Positions 33,110 to 44,432 of a stretch of 64,000 nucleotides of DNA are shown here, one piece after another; the first letter of the stretch is position 1, and each line of letters opens with the position of its first letter. The position numbers and the translations under genes are program-made. Source of the DNA: Phymorhynchus buccinoides (lineage: Eukaryota; Mollusca; Gastropoda; Neogastropoda; Raphitomidae); assembly GCA_017654935.2 (NCBI GenBank), contig CM065711.1, forward strand, positions 25,950,058-26,014,057, in the 5' to 3' direction. Below the pieces are notes generated by a model. That model saw only the letters and a program-made list of their open reading frames with translations, made no database searches and was not told where the DNA came from.

Positions 33110-33950
33110 ATCCCCGGTATTTTGCATAATAGGTACCCTGCCTTCTGGAAGTTCTGTGCTTGTAACTTCCTCTAATCTGTCACTCTCTTTTTTTTTTTTT
33201 TTTTTTTTTTTGCTGTCCCATCTTCTGGGCTGTACAGTGGCGTTGCTCCCACGCCGCTCGTTCCGATTCCCAATTCGCAGCTACACCCGGGTTTGTTCAA
33301 GTCGCAGAAACCGAGACCAGCAGTCCAAGGGGAGATAATTTATGTTAGGCCGTCAGGAGGCAACCAACCGAGGAGACACTGCACTTCTGCTGAGTCACTT
33401 CGGTGGAGTTGAGTGGAGCCTGTTCAGGACACCACCTACTAAGCCCCCTACTGACGACACTATTCTCTTAGTCGCGGAGCCAGCGTGAGTGAGGTCCTCC
33501 TCCGAGGGCGCCACCACGACCGTCCACCGACAGCTCCCCAATCTGTCACTCTCTTAGTTAGGCGCACAACGGCAGCATAACGCATTTGCGCTCATAATTG
33601 ACAGGAAACTGTCTACTGAGCGATCGAAGAAGAAGAAGACAAGAGGCTCCTGGAATATGGAGCGTCCTGACCCACCTTCTGGAAGTTCTGTGCTTGTAAC
33701 TTCCTCTAATCTGTCACTCTCTTTGACTCTGCCTTTTCCCTTTGCTTACTGTCATCTACTATCTTTCTGCCTTACCGGTCCATTCTCAGTCCTGCCTTTG
33801 TTTCACGAAACACTTTCAAAAAGATTTCCTCCAGCCGAAGTCGGACTTGCTGGGCCTAACTATTTCTTAATTAGGCGCATAACGGCAGCATAACGCATCT
33901 GTGCTCATAATCGGTGCTCATAATCGACGGGAAATTGTCTGAGCGATCGA
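33110..33950 (+). repeat. Dispersed repeat DR-1, two forward copies
   Basis: The first copy (33120-33610) is interrupted by T-rich and unrelated sequence (about 33190-33540). The second (33668-33930) is the cleanest copy in the window, running from ccttctggaagttctgtg to aggcgcataacggcagcat. Confidence 0.7.
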
Positions 33951-35122
33951 AGAAGAAGAAAAAGAACGTGGACTAGGTATCTTAGCAACCTATTCACATG
34001 CACATTTTGACAGAGTGAGAACCGTTAACCAAGCAGTAAGTACCCCTAAAACCACTGCCCTTAAACTAAGACTGTAAATAAAGGGAAGTAACTAATTGTC
34101 ATTGGCCGGTCTTAAAGCAAGTTTTGTTTCCTTTGGAGCAGTGTCTTGCAACAGTAACACACAGTAAGCACACTCAGGGCTCCCAGGGACACCCATTTGG
34201 GGGTCTATGAAGCACTAAAACTCTCAAGGACCCTCTAAAAGAATGTGCAGGGGGTCCCAGGGATGAACTAAAAAAAATCTTTTTAGCATTCGCAATGCCA
34301 CTGGGACCCTCTATCCTGCCTCTAGGACCCTCTATGCTGTAAGTGTAGGAGTCCTTGGGACCGCTTGTTTTGCGGGACGATTGGGAGCCCTGCACGCTGC
34401 ACATTTTTCGGCTCCAGTGACCTTGACCTTTGAGAAATTAACTTCATTTTCGAACCTGGCCTAGATATCCTAACTACCTATCCGCATTCAAAATTTCAGC
34501 CTCCTGGGTCCCTCCGTTCAAACGTTATCGTGTTAACATAGATAGACACTGCATAGGTGTCAACCTATACGGTTTTCCTGTATTGCTGTACGGGAAAACC
34601 ATGATTTTGGGTCTGTACGGCCGTATAACAGTTTCAATACGGGTAAAACTGATTTATACGGGCAGATCAGATATCAGAGACAAACCACGAAGTGATAGAA
34701 TTTTGTGACAGCAGACAACAAAACGTAGACGCCAAGCAGCCGAACAGGAAAACGAAAGCAGTAGGCTGGATGATCGGTCATGCGCAGAGAGCGATTTGTT
34801 CGATTCCTATGCATAGTACAGCTCTCATTTACTATTGGCCCTTTCTACGGGCTGATGTCAACCAGTGATAAAAGCTATTTGAGTAAAAGACCACTGTGTT
34901 TGTGTGCCAGTCAGTCGTTTCCGACCATGACTGCCAGATAGCTGAGGGGGGCAGATGCTATTCTGGCGGGCTGGGCGAGACTTTGCTTTGTAGTGGAGAT
35001 GCCTTGCCCAGGGTACATGCCCTCTCTCTCAGCTAAAAAGGATTTTTGAGGACACAGCCGGCATTAAGGAAGGTCCCCAAAGGCCAGCCCATATACACAC
35101 ACACACACAGTAGGGTAAGACA
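33951..35122. other. Non-coding, unclassified
   Basis: Contains cagtgaccttgacctttgag and short palindromic words such as tacggttttcctgta with tacgggaaaacc near 34545-34590. Looks like decayed repeats. No gene recognised. Confidence 0.4.
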
Positions 35123-35261
35123 GGTAAGAAGCCCATACCAATTATCTCACGAAATGAAGCAAATTTCAGTCACATTTTGCCCATGAGACGAGTGTTAATG
35201 TTTAGCATTCGTCTCTTAAATTTGCTTCATTTCATGAGATAATTGGCATGGGCTTCTTACC
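35123..35261. mobile_element. Foldback element at edge of the 62-bp array
   Basis: 44-bp arms (35123-35166 and 35218-35261; ggtaagaagcccatacc with ggcatgggcttcttacc) and an inner gagacga/tcgtctc hairpin. Only the right arm survives at the corresponding place of unit X (about 61108-61150). Confidence 0.7.
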
Positions 35262-35289
35262 CGCCCATAGGCATATTACCCAGTCTTCC

Positions 35290-36113
35290 CCCACAGCCCC
35301 TACTCACCTTCTTCACAATGGCAGTCTCCCTGTGCTGTAGCTTCTTCCCCTGCAGCCCCTACTACTCACCTTCTTCACAATGGCAGTCTCCCTGTCCTGT
35401 AGCTTCTTCCCCTACAGCCCCTACTACTCACCTTCTTCACAATGGCAGTCTCCCTGTGCTGTAGCTTCTTCCCCTACAGCCCCTACTACTCACCTTCTTC
35501 ACAATGGCAGTCTCCCTGTCCTGTAGCTTCTTCCCCTGCAGCCCCTACTACTCACCTTCTTCACAATGGCAGCCTCCCTGTGCTGTAGCTTCTTCCCCTA
35601 CAGCCCCTACTACTCACCTTCTTCACAATGGCAGTCTCCCTGTCCTGTAGCTTCTTCCCCTACAGCCCCTACTACTCACCTTCTTCACAATGGCAGCCTC
35701 CCTGTGCTGTAGCTTCTTCCCCTACAGCCCCTACTACTCACCTTCTTCACAATGGCAGTCTCCCTGTCCTGTAGCTTCTTCCCCTACAGCCCCTACTACT
35801 CACCTTCTTCACAATGGCAGTCTCCCTGTCCTGTAGCTTCTTCCCCTGCAGCCCCTACTACTCACCTTCTTCACAATGGCAGCCTCCCTGTGCTGTAGCT
35901 TCTTCCCCTACAGCCCCTACTACTCACCTTCTTCACAATGGCAGTCTCCCTGTCCTGTAGCTTCTTCCCCTGCAGCCCCTACTACTCACCTTCTTCACAA
36001 TGGCAGTCTCCCTGTCCTGTAGCTTCTTCCCCTGCAGCCCCTACTACTCACCTTCTTCACAATGGCAGTCTCACTGTCCTGTAGCTTCTTCCCCTACAGC
36101 CCCTACTACTCAC
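35290..36113 (-). repeat. 62-bp exon-derived tandem array (about 13 units, unit Y)
   Basis: On the coding (minus) strand every unit is a 42-nt segment encoding GKKLQDRETAIVKK, preceded by ctgtag and followed by gtgagtagtaggggctgtag. The 42-nt part is homologous to the last 42 nt of the adjacent B-box exon (AKKLQYREITIVKK), including its donor. Each unit thus carries both splice signals around a phase-0 exon-like core. The plus-strand open frames (MAVSLCCSFF type) are artefacts of the repeat. Confidence 0.9.
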
Positions 36114-36580
36114 CTTCTTCACAATGGTAATCTCCCTGTACTGTAGCTTCTTCGCCTGCGCTCCCAGTTCTACTCTCTTCACTCCGGCCACGTCATCCAG
36201 TCCCTTCAACTCTGGGCAGTAGCGATGCGTGGAGGAGGCGCACAGCAGACACACCAGCTCACCGTGACTCGAGCAATACAGCTCCGCCGGTTTAGCGCTG
36301 TGACTCCTGCAGCTGATCGGACGGTGAGCGGCCAACCGCCCGGCCGACAAATCGCTCAGCCTCTCCGTCACGTGGTCTCGGGAAGAGGGCATCTTGGCGT
36401 GAATCTTGGCGCATTTGGCGCAAAGCTTGATGGCGCACAGCAGGCAGTACAAATCGCCCTCGGCATCTTCGCAACAGCCGCAGACGTGGCTCTCGCTCAG
36501 GGTTTTCTGGCTCTCCGCTATCGCCTCTGTGGTGAAGTCCGTCGGCAAAGCGTCAACCAGAGAGGCCACGTCGCCTTGAC
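36114..36580 (-). CDS. TRIM-like double B-box exon (unit Y)
   Basis: 467-nt exon, entered at 36580 after a ttgaag acceptor and left at AAGAAG followed by GTGAGTAG. It encodes an acidic lead (DVASLVDALPTDF), then B-box 1 (CGCCEDAEGDLYCLLC, CAKCAKIH, SRDHVTE), then B-box 2 (CRSHSAKPAELYC, HGELVCLLCASSTHRYC), and the start of the coiled coil ending AKKLQYREITIVKK. All expected Cys/His ligands are visible. B-boxes bind zinc and help TRIM oligomerisation. The exon ends in phase 0, compatible with the coiled-coil exon 30246-30442, with the 62-bp array in the intron between. A RING exon for this copy was not found upstream; two gypsy copies now occupy that side. Confidence 0.85.
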
Positions 36581-36607
36581 CTTCAACAATAATAATTGGC
36601 ACTTGTA

Positions 36608-36767
36608 CAGTGGAACCTCCCTTATAAGACCTCCCATTATAAGACTCCCTGCCACATAAGACCTATTGCTCTGAGACATTGCCCTTCTTTGTAAGCATTA
36701 AAATTACCTCCCTTATAAGACCTCATTTTGTATTATTTTTGAAGGTCTTATAAGGGAGGTTCCACTG
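36608..36767 (+). mobile_element. pogo/Tigger-like MITE, copy E
   Basis: CAGTGGAACCTCCC...GGAGGTTCCACTG between TAs. It occupies the same place relative to the B-box exon as copy A but is in the opposite internal orientation. It is also followed by a second copy of the preceding sequence (aataataactggcactt). Confidence 0.8.
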
Positions 36768-36779
36768 TAATAATAACTG

Positions 36780-36859
36780 GCACTTATATAGCGCACATAT
36801 CTAAAAAATTATATTGGTGGCGCTTTACAAAGAAATAGAACTACAAACATTCCCATTCT

Positions 36860-36918
<59 letters not shown>

Positions 36919-37059
36919 ACACAAAACAAACAAAAACAACAAAGAAGACAAAAGAAGAAGACGAAGAAGAAGGGGCGAGGGTGGGAAGGGGGTGACGCGA
37001 GAGCGTCACACACACACATACACACTGCACACACACACACACATACACACTGCACACAC
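36780..37059. repeat. Duplicated flank and (CA)n tract
   Basis: The tatagcgcacatatct block matches 362-440 of unit Z. CA tracts lie at 36861-36912, 37008-37024 and 37031-37058. The gypsy LTR is joined directly to the last CA tract. Confidence 0.85.
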
Positions 37060-37410
37060 CACAGCGCCGTGCATATAACCTTATTGACTTTATTTTAGTT
37101 GAACGGGTACTGTTCACATATTCATTGTTTTCCTATTTTCCTTTAATTATATTTTGTTCTAAGTTTTATTATTTGTTTATAATCATTCTAGTATTTAAGT
37201 TTATATGTATGTTGTTATGTTATTCATGATTTAGTATTTAGTATTTTACTATATTATTTTGGCGCTTGTAACATTGATACATTGTGGTCATGCGCAAGAC
37301 GGTTGCAGTCTGGCTGGGGGATTCTGCCATGTTTTTACTAAGAGAGTAAAGTTGGTTAAACAGAAGAACTGGATACTCGTGTTTGTTTGTATGAGCGAGA
37401 CACAAGAACA
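37060..37410 (+). repeat. Gypsy 5' LTR, copy 1 (13 nt short)
   Basis: Aligns with 41134-41484. The TGTTTAGAATTAG start present in the middle LTR is missing and replaced by CA-repeat sequence. Confidence 0.9.
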
Positions 37411-37428
37411 TGGTGTCAGAAGTGGGAT
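37411..37428 (+). promoter_or_regulatory. Primer-binding site (tRNA-Leu type)
   Basis: TGGTGTCAGAAGTGGGAT directly follows the LTR terminal CA and is complementary to a tRNA-Leu 3' end including CCA. Repeated at 41485-41502. Confidence 0.8.
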
Positions 37429-37461
37429 CTGAATAAAGTGTCAGAATAAAGCAGCAGCAAA

Positions 37462-38214
37462 ATGCAAGGACTGAAAACGCCTGAAAACTACTCCTTCAAA
37501 CCAGAAGAATGGCCAACCTGGATCCAAGAATTCAAAAGGTACAGGAATGCATCTGGACTGTCAAAAGAAACAGGTGAAGTACAAAGAGACACTCTCCTGT
37601 ATGTAATGGGACGTGAATCAGAGAAGATATTTCAAACATTCAAGTTTGAGGGGGAAGCACAAGAAAAGAACTTTGATAAAGTGGTTGAAAAGTTTGATTC
37701 ATACTTCATAATCAAACGCAACATAATACACTAAAAAACAAAGTTCCAGGAGAAGAAGCAAGAAGAAGGCGAAACAGTCGAGGAATTTTATCGTTCCTTG
37801 AGAGCATTGGTAGCGCACTGTGGATATGGAGATCTAGAGGATCAAGTCCGAGATCGATTTGTGGTGGGGCTGAAGGACAAGAAACAGAGAGAAAAATTGC
37901 AGCTCACACATGACCTGACACTCGAAAAGGCCCTTGAAATAGCAAGACAACATGAGCAGGTGAAACATCAACTACAAGAACAATGTGCAGAAGACAAAGG
38001 AGAAGCTGATGAAGCAAGAAAGAAAAATTTCAAGAAAAACTCAAGTTGGAGTTATGGTGGAACGGGATTTTCTCATCCCAGTCAACCAACATCTTCAAAT
38101 TCACGGGGCAGATCTAGAAGAAGAATGTTTGGTGCTGGGTCACACCCGAGGGAGTGCGCCCAGATCCCGAAAAGGTCAGAGCTATGTCTGAGATGCCTCC
38201 GCCAAGATCTGTGA
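37462..38214 (+). pseudogene. Gypsy gag, copy 1
   Basis: An ATG at 37462 opens MQGLKTPENYSFKPEEWPTW, a gag of the gypsy type (later FYRSLRALVAHCGYGD, QVRDRFVVGLKDKKQREKL). An in-frame TAA at 37732-37734 interrupts it after residue 90; the same frame then continues to 38214. The end GAGSHPREC looks like half of a CCHC zinc knuckle that has been joined by a deletion to pol sequence, after which the gag frame runs out of meaning. Gag would form the particle. Confidence 0.85.
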
Positions 38215-40376
38215 CAAAACTGAGAACTGTGTGTGGCATGTTCAACTACTTGAGTAAGTTCGTACCAGGAATGGCTACCACCATGAAACCCATGACTGAT
38301 TTGCTGAAGAAGGACACCGCATGGACATGGGGAGCAGCTCAGGACGCTGCTTTCAAAGCCGTCAAGGAGAAACTTTCATCAGCTTCGGCCCTTGGGTTCT
38401 ACAAACCTGAACGAAAGACTGTGGTCAGTGCAGACAGCAGCACTTATGGGCTTGGTGCTGCAATAATGCAGTGGAATGGGGACATGCTGGTTCCCATTGC
38501 CTATGCTTCCAGAACATTGACTGAGGCCGAAAAGAGATATGCTCAAATAGAAAAGGAGTGTCTCGCGTCAACTTGGGCATGTGAAAAGTTTTCCAAGTAC
38601 CTGATTGGATTAGACAGTTTCCAGTTGCAGACAGATCACAAACCCCTGGTCCCTCTTATCAAAAGCAAGGACATTGATAAGGCCCCAGTACGCTGTCAAA
38701 GACTGTTGATTAGGTTGATGCGGTTCAACACTGAGGTGGTTCATGTGCCTGGAAAGAAAATTGTCATAGCAGACGCTTTGTCCAGAAGTCCTGTGCCGCA
38801 CACAGATGACGACGAGAAGAATGTGGAAGAAACCACTCACGTCAATTCTTTGGAGTCCATGTGGCCAGTCGCACCACGGCGGCTGGAGATGCTACAGGCA
38901 GCCACCGTTCATGACCCAGAAATGCAGCAAGTGATGGGGTATGTGCTGAATGGTTGGCCAAACCGAGCTCCATCAAGCCTTCAGACATACTACCAGGTTC
39001 GAGGGGAACTGTCAATAGTGTCGGGACTACTGGTGTATGATGGCAGAATTGTCATTCCAACCAGTCAGCGCAAGGAAATGCTGCGCCAGCTGCATGCAAC
39101 ACACCAGGGGCTACAGAAGTGCCGCCTGAACGCTCAGACAGTGCTGTGGTGGCCAGGTCTTGGCAGAGACCTGAAGGAGATGATCAACGGCTGTCCTGAA
39201 TGTCAACAGAACCGACCGTCACAGAAACATGAACGACTTCGCCCGACACCTGCCTGTCCATGGCAACGGCTGGGAGCAGATCTTTGTTCATACCAGGGCA
39301 AGGAGTACTTGGTAGTCGTGGATTACTACTCAAGGTGGATTGAAGTCTTCCCGCTGCTGACGACTACCACAGCAACAGTTGTCAAGAAATTGAAACAACT
39401 GTTTGCTACCCATGGGGTACCAGACCTCATTTTCAGTGACAATGGGCCGCAATTCAAGTGTGCTGAATTCCGCAGATTTGCAGTGGAGTTTGACTTTGAG
39501 CACAAAACCAGCAGCCCACATTTCCCTCAGTCCAATGGAGCAGCGGAGAGTGCTGTAAAGATGGCAAAACGTCTACTTCAACAGCCATCTTTAGAACTGG
39601 CCCTCTTGAACTACATGGCCACCCCACACTCCAGCACAGGTGTTAGCCCAGCGGAAGCCCTCATGGTGAGGCCACTGAAAACGACACTGCCGAGGCTACC
39701 AGAACAGCTGATCCGGGAGCCTGTCAGCGATGCAGACATCCGCCGGAGGGACCAGAAAACGAAGGATGCTTACAAGCTGAACTATGATAGGAGGCATGGT
39801 GTCCAGCTCTTTCCAGCGCTAAAACCAGGTGAGAAGGTGCTTGTCAAGACTGACTCTGAAAGCACCTGGAGTAAGGAAGGTACGATTGTAGCTGCTGACA
39901 CAGAAAACCGTACCTACCTGGTAAACACGTCTTCCGGTATACTGAGGAGAAACCGGAAACATCTGCAGCAGCTGACAACACCAGCGTCACTATGAAGTCC
40001 TGTTCGTGACCTGCCACAGTCCCCACTACGAAGTCCTGTCCACGGTGTGACACGGTCCCCACCACGAGGTCCTGTCCATGATGCAGTACGATCTACACCC
40101 CAGCGAGGCCCTCTCCGTGACGTGGTACGATCTACACCCCAGCGAGGCCCTCTCCGTGACGCGGTACGATCTACACCCCAGCGAGGCCCTCTCCGTGATG
40201 CGGTACGGTCAACACCCCAGCGAGGTCCTGTCCATGGTCCAGTACAGCTGCGTGTCCCTGGCATGGCTACACCAGATTCTAAGGATATCCCTCCTGAACG
40301 ACCTGGAAGGTGTACAAGGGCTGCAGATGGTTACACAGCCCCCAAGCCAGCTAGTCATAAGGAGGGAGAGGTGTAG
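38154..40376 (+). pseudogene. Gypsy pol: RT connection, RNase H, integrase (copy 1)
   Basis: Pol sequence begins abruptly at VRPDPEKV, the RT region beyond the catalytic palm, so protease and the YxDD active site are gone. RNase H follows (DSSTYGLGAAIMQ, EKECLA, TDHKPL, ADALSR), then the integrase zinc domain (HATHQGL, CPECQ) and the catalytic core with Asp in LGADL, Asp in SDNGPQF and Glu in NGAAESAVK. A TGA at 39993-39995 stops the long frame, but the same frame continues to 40376 with a Pro/Arg-rich tail of 13-residue repeats (RSTPQRGPL). Copy 2 has the same stop. Unable to reverse-transcribe by itself. Confidence 0.88.
40085..40235 (+). repeat. 39-bp coding repeat in pol tail, copy 1
   Basis: About four units containing acgatctacaccccagcgag and gccctctccgtga, in frame with pol. 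Same array at 44141-44291 in copy 2 with one A-to-G change. Confidence 0.85.
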
Positions 40377-40647
40377 TGAATCAGAAATTCTGTGCAGTTG
40401 CACACGTGAAGAAAATCACAATATTAGGTTTTAGGTTAGAGAGTGTTAGAAGCTTGAGTTGTAATGCAAAAAAAGTGCTCCAGTGTAACATAGATGTGAA
40501 GTCATGTATAGAGTAGGAATGTGGTGATAGCATCAGAAAGTGCTGTGCAGTTTAGTGGAAGTGATGAGTTTACATGTGTAAGGTGGAAGTAACACCATTT
40601 TGGTTTTATTAGTCTGATCAGGAGTTTTTAGTGTAGTGCTTACCACC

Positions 40648-40766
40648 ATTGGTGAAGTGCCATCTGGATTTATTGTGAAGAAGATTCCTGTTCCTTGGAT
40701 TATGACTATTGGTGAAGTGCCATCTGGATTTATTGTGAAGAAGATTCCTGTTCCTTGGATTATTAT
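40648..40766 (+). repeat. 60-bp direct repeat in gypsy 3' untranslated part
   Basis: Two units starting attggtgaagtgccatctgg. Repeated in copy 2 at about 44705-44823. Confidence 0.9.
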
Positions 40767-41108
40767 ACTTGGGATTATTGCAGAGACCTGATGCAACAAT
40801 GAAACAGTTTATTGAACTGTGCTGATTAATTTAGTTTGAGTGAGAGGGAGAACAAGTATGGCTGAATGGTTGATGAGCGAAAGATTGTGGAGAATCGAAC
40901 GAAAACAAAAACAAATGTATATTATATATTTAGAAAATAATATACTTCAATATTTGGTAATCAAGAAATAAGAAAGAAAAAGTATTAGTTGATGTGAAAG
41001 ATTCCCACTAGAAGCTGGACATTGCAGAGTGAATTGTTTTGTTCTGATAGTGACAGTCAAGGCAAGGACTGGAAAATGTTAAAGGACAGTATCCTTTTAT
41101 TTTTCTTC

Positions 41109-41120
41109 AAAAGGGGGAGA
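41109..41120 (+). promoter_or_regulatory. Polypurine tract
   Basis: AAAAGGGGGAGA immediately before the LTR start TGTTTAG, the expected plus-strand primer site. Confidence 0.85.
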
Positions 41121-41484
41121 TGTTTAGAATTAGCACAGCGCCGTGCATATAACCTTATTGACTTTATTTTAGTTGAACGGGTACTGTTCACATATTCATT
41201 GTTTTCCTATTTTCCTTTAATTATATTTTGTTCTAAGTTTTATTATTTGTTTATAATCATTCTAGTATTTAAGTTTATATGTATGTTGTTATGTTATTCA
41301 TGATTTAGTATTTAGTATTTTACTATATTATTTTGGCGCTTGTAACTTTGATACATTGTGGTCATGCGCAAGACGGTTGCAGTCTGGCTGGGGGATTCTG
41401 CCATGTTTTTACTAAGAGAGTAAAGTTGGTTAAACAGAAGAACTGGATACTCGTGTTTGTTTGTATGAGCGAGACACGAGAACA
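41121..41484 (+). repeat. Gypsy shared middle LTR (364 bp)
   Basis: The only complete LTR in the tandem: starts TGTTTAGAATTAG, ends GAGAACA, followed by the PBS at 41485. It serves as the 3' LTR of copy 1 and the 5' LTR of copy 2. Confidence 0.9.
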
Positions 41485-41535
41485 TGGTGTCAGAAGTGGG
41501 ATCTGAATAAAGTGTCAGAATAAAGCAGCAGCAAA

Positions 41536-42288
41536 ATGCAAGGACTGAAAACGCCTGAAAACTACTCCTTCAAACCAGAAGAATGGCCAACCTGGATCCA
41601 AGAATTCAAAAGGTACAGGAATGCATCTGGACTGTCAAAAGAAACAGGTGAAGTACAAAGAGACACTCTCCTGTATGTAATGGGACGTGAATCAGAGAAG
41701 ATATTTCAAACATTCAAGTTTGAGGGGGAAGCACAAGAAAAGAACTTTGATAAAGTGGTTGAAAAGTTTGATTCATACTTCATAATCAAGCGCAACATAA
41801 TACACTAAAAAACAAAGTTCCAGGAGAAGAAGCAAGAAGAAGGCGAAACAGTCGAGGAATTTTATCGTTCCTTGAGAGCATTGGTAGCGCACTGTGGATA
41901 TGGAGATCTAGAGGATCAAGTCCGAGATCGATTTGTGGTGGGGCTGAAGGACAAGAAACAGAGAGAAAAATTGCAGCTCACACATGACCTGACACTCGAA
42001 AAGGCCCTTGAAATAGCAAGACAACATGAGCAGGTGAAACATCAACTACAAGAACAATGTGCAGAAGACAAAGGAGAAGCTGATGAAGCAAGAAAGAAAC
42101 ATTTCAAGAAAAACTCAAGTTGGAGTTATGGTGGAACGGGATTTTCTCATCCCAGTCAACCAACATCTTCAAATTCACGGGGCAGATCTAGAAGAAGAAT
42201 GTTTGGTGCTGGGTCACACCCGAGGGAGTGCGCCCAGATCCCGAAAAGGTCAGAGCTATGTCTGAGATGCCTCCGCCAAGATCTGTGA
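41536..42288 (+). pseudogene. Gypsy gag, copy 2
   Basis: Same as copy 1, including the in-frame TAA (41806-41808) and the gag-pol deletion junction. Differs by single changes, for example Asn to His in the ARKKHFKKNS stretch. Confidence 0.85.
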
Positions 42289-44432
42289 CAAAACTGAGAA
42301 CTGTGTGTGGCATGTTCAACTACTTGAGTAAGTTCGTACCAGGAATGGCTACCACCATGAAACCCATGACTGATTTGCTGAAGAAGGACACCGCATGGAC
42401 ATGGGGAGCAGCTCAGGACGCTGCTTTCAAAGCCGTCAAGGAGAAACTTTCATCAGCTTCGGCCCTTGGGTTCTACAAACCTGAACGAAAGACTGTGGTC
42501 AGTGCAGACAGCAGCACTTATGGGCTTGGTGCTGCAATAATGCAGTGGAATGGGGACATGCTGGTTCCCATTGCCTATGCTTCCAGAACATTGACTGAGG
42601 CCGAAAAGAGATATGCTCAAATAGAAAAGGAGTGTCTCGCGTCAACTTGGGCATGTGAAAAGTTTTCCAAGTACCTGATTGGATTAGACAGTTTCCAGTT
42701 GCAGACAGATCACAAACCCCTGGTCCCTCTTATCAAAAGCAAGGACATTGATAAGGCCCCAGTACGCTGTCAAAGACTGTTGATTAGGTTGATGCGGTTC
42801 AACACTGAGGTGGTTCATGTGCCTGGAAAGAAAATTGTCATAGCAGACGCTTTGTCCAGAAGTCCTGTGCCGCACACAGATGACGACGAGAAGAATGTGG
42901 TCAATTCTTTGGAGTCCATGTGGCCAGTCGCACCACGGCGGCTGGAGATGCTACAGGCAGCCACCGTTCATGACCCAGAAATGCAGCAAGTGATGGGGTA
43001 TGTGCTGAATGGTTGGCCAAACCGAGCTCCATCAAGCCTTCAGACATACTACCAGGTTCGAGGGGAACTGTCAATAGTGTCGGGACTACTGGTGTATGAT
43101 GGCAGAATTGTCATTTCAACCAGTCAGCGCAAGGAAATGCTGCGCCAGCTGCATGCAACACACCAGGGGCTACAGAAGTGCCGCCTGAACGCTCAGACAG
43201 TGCTGTGGTGGCCAGGTCTTGGCAGAGACCTGAAGGAGATGATCAACGGCTGTCCTGAATGTCAACAGAACCGACCGTCACAGAAACATGAACGACTTCG
43301 CCCGACACCCCTGCCATGGCAACGGCTGGGAGCAGATCTTTGTTCATACCAGGGCAAGGAGTACTTGGTAGTCGTGGATTACTACTCAAGGTGGATTGAA
43401 GTCTTCCCGCTGCTGACGACTACCACAGCAACAGTTGTCAAGAAATTGAAACAACTGTTTGCTACCCATGGGGTACCAGACCTCATTTTCAGTGACAATG
43501 GGCCGCAATTCAAGTGTGCTGAATTCCGCAGATTTGCAGTGGAGTTTGACTTTGAGCACAAAACCAGCAGCCCACATTTCCCTCAGTCCAATGGAGCAGC
43601 GGAGAGTGCTGTAAAGATGGCAAAACGTCTACTTCAACAGCCATCTTTAGAACTGGCCCTCTTGAACTACATGGCCACCCCACACTCCAGCACAGGTGTT
43701 AGCCCAGCGGAAGCCCTCATGGTGAGGCCACTGAAAACGACACTGCCGAGGCTACCAGAACAGCTGATCCGGGAGCCTGTCAGCGATGCAGACATCCGCC
43801 GGAGGGACCAGAAAACGAAGGATGCTTACAAGCTGAACTATGATAGGAGGCATGGTGTCCAGCTCTTTCCAGCGCTAAAACCAGGTGAGAAGGTGCTTGT
43901 CAAGACTGACTCTGAAAGCACCTGGAGTAAGGAAGGTACGATTGTAGCTGCTGACACAGAAAACCGTACCTACCTGGTAAACACGTCTTCCGGTATACTG
44001 AGGAGAAACCGGAAACATCTGCAGCAGCTGACAACACCAGCGTCACTATGAAGTCCTGTTCGTGACCTGCCACAGTCCCCACTACGAAGTCCTGTCCACG
44101 GTGTGACACGGTCCCCACCACGAGGTCCTGTCCATGATGCAGTACGATCTACACCCCAGCGAGGCCCTCTCCGTGACGTGGTACGATCTACACCCCGGCG
44201 AGGCCCTCTCCGTGACGCGGTACGATCTACACCCCAGCGAGGCCCTCTCCGTGATGCGGTACGGTCAACACCCCAGCGAGGTCCTGTCCATGGTCCAGTA
44301 CAGCTGCGTGTCCCTGGCATGGCTACACCAGATTCTAAGGATATCCCTCCTGAACGACCTGGAAGGTGTACAAGGGCTGCAGATGGTTACACAGCCCCCA
44401 AGCCAGCTAGTCATAAGGAGGGAGAGGTGTAG
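42228..44432 (+). pseudogene. Gypsy pol remnant, copy 2
   Basis: Same domain order as copy 1 (RT connection, RNase H, integrase with all three acidic residues). It carries a 15-nt deletion after DDDEKNV and a net 3-nt change before the integrase core (TPLPWQRL instead of TPACPWQRL). The TGA at 44049-44051 is shared with copy 1, and the same frame continues to 44432. Confidence 0.88.

Larger units (their letters stand above)
37060..41484 (+). mobile_element. Ty3/gypsy retrotransposon, copy 1 (LTR-internal-LTR)
   Basis: 5' LTR 37060-37410 (lacking the first 13 nt), PBS 37411-37428 (TGGTGTCAGAAGTGGGAT, matching the 3' end of tRNA-Leu), defective gag and pol, polypurine tract AAAAGGGGGAGA at 41109-41120, and 3' LTR 41121-41484 (TG...CA, 364 bp). 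I count only two differences between the two LTRs over their 351-bp overlap. The protease and most of the RT are deleted. The 3' LTR also serves as the 5' LTR of copy 2. Confidence 0.9.

Noticed and set aside
35290..36113. CRISPR-like repeat array
   Set aside because: No variable spacers; units are contiguous near-identical copies in a eukaryotic intron.
37462..38214. Gag TAA as a programmed readthrough stop
   Set aside because: The element also has a destructive gag-pol deletion and a second stop near the pol end; simple decay before duplication is a better explanation, although readthrough cannot be excluded without intact relatives.
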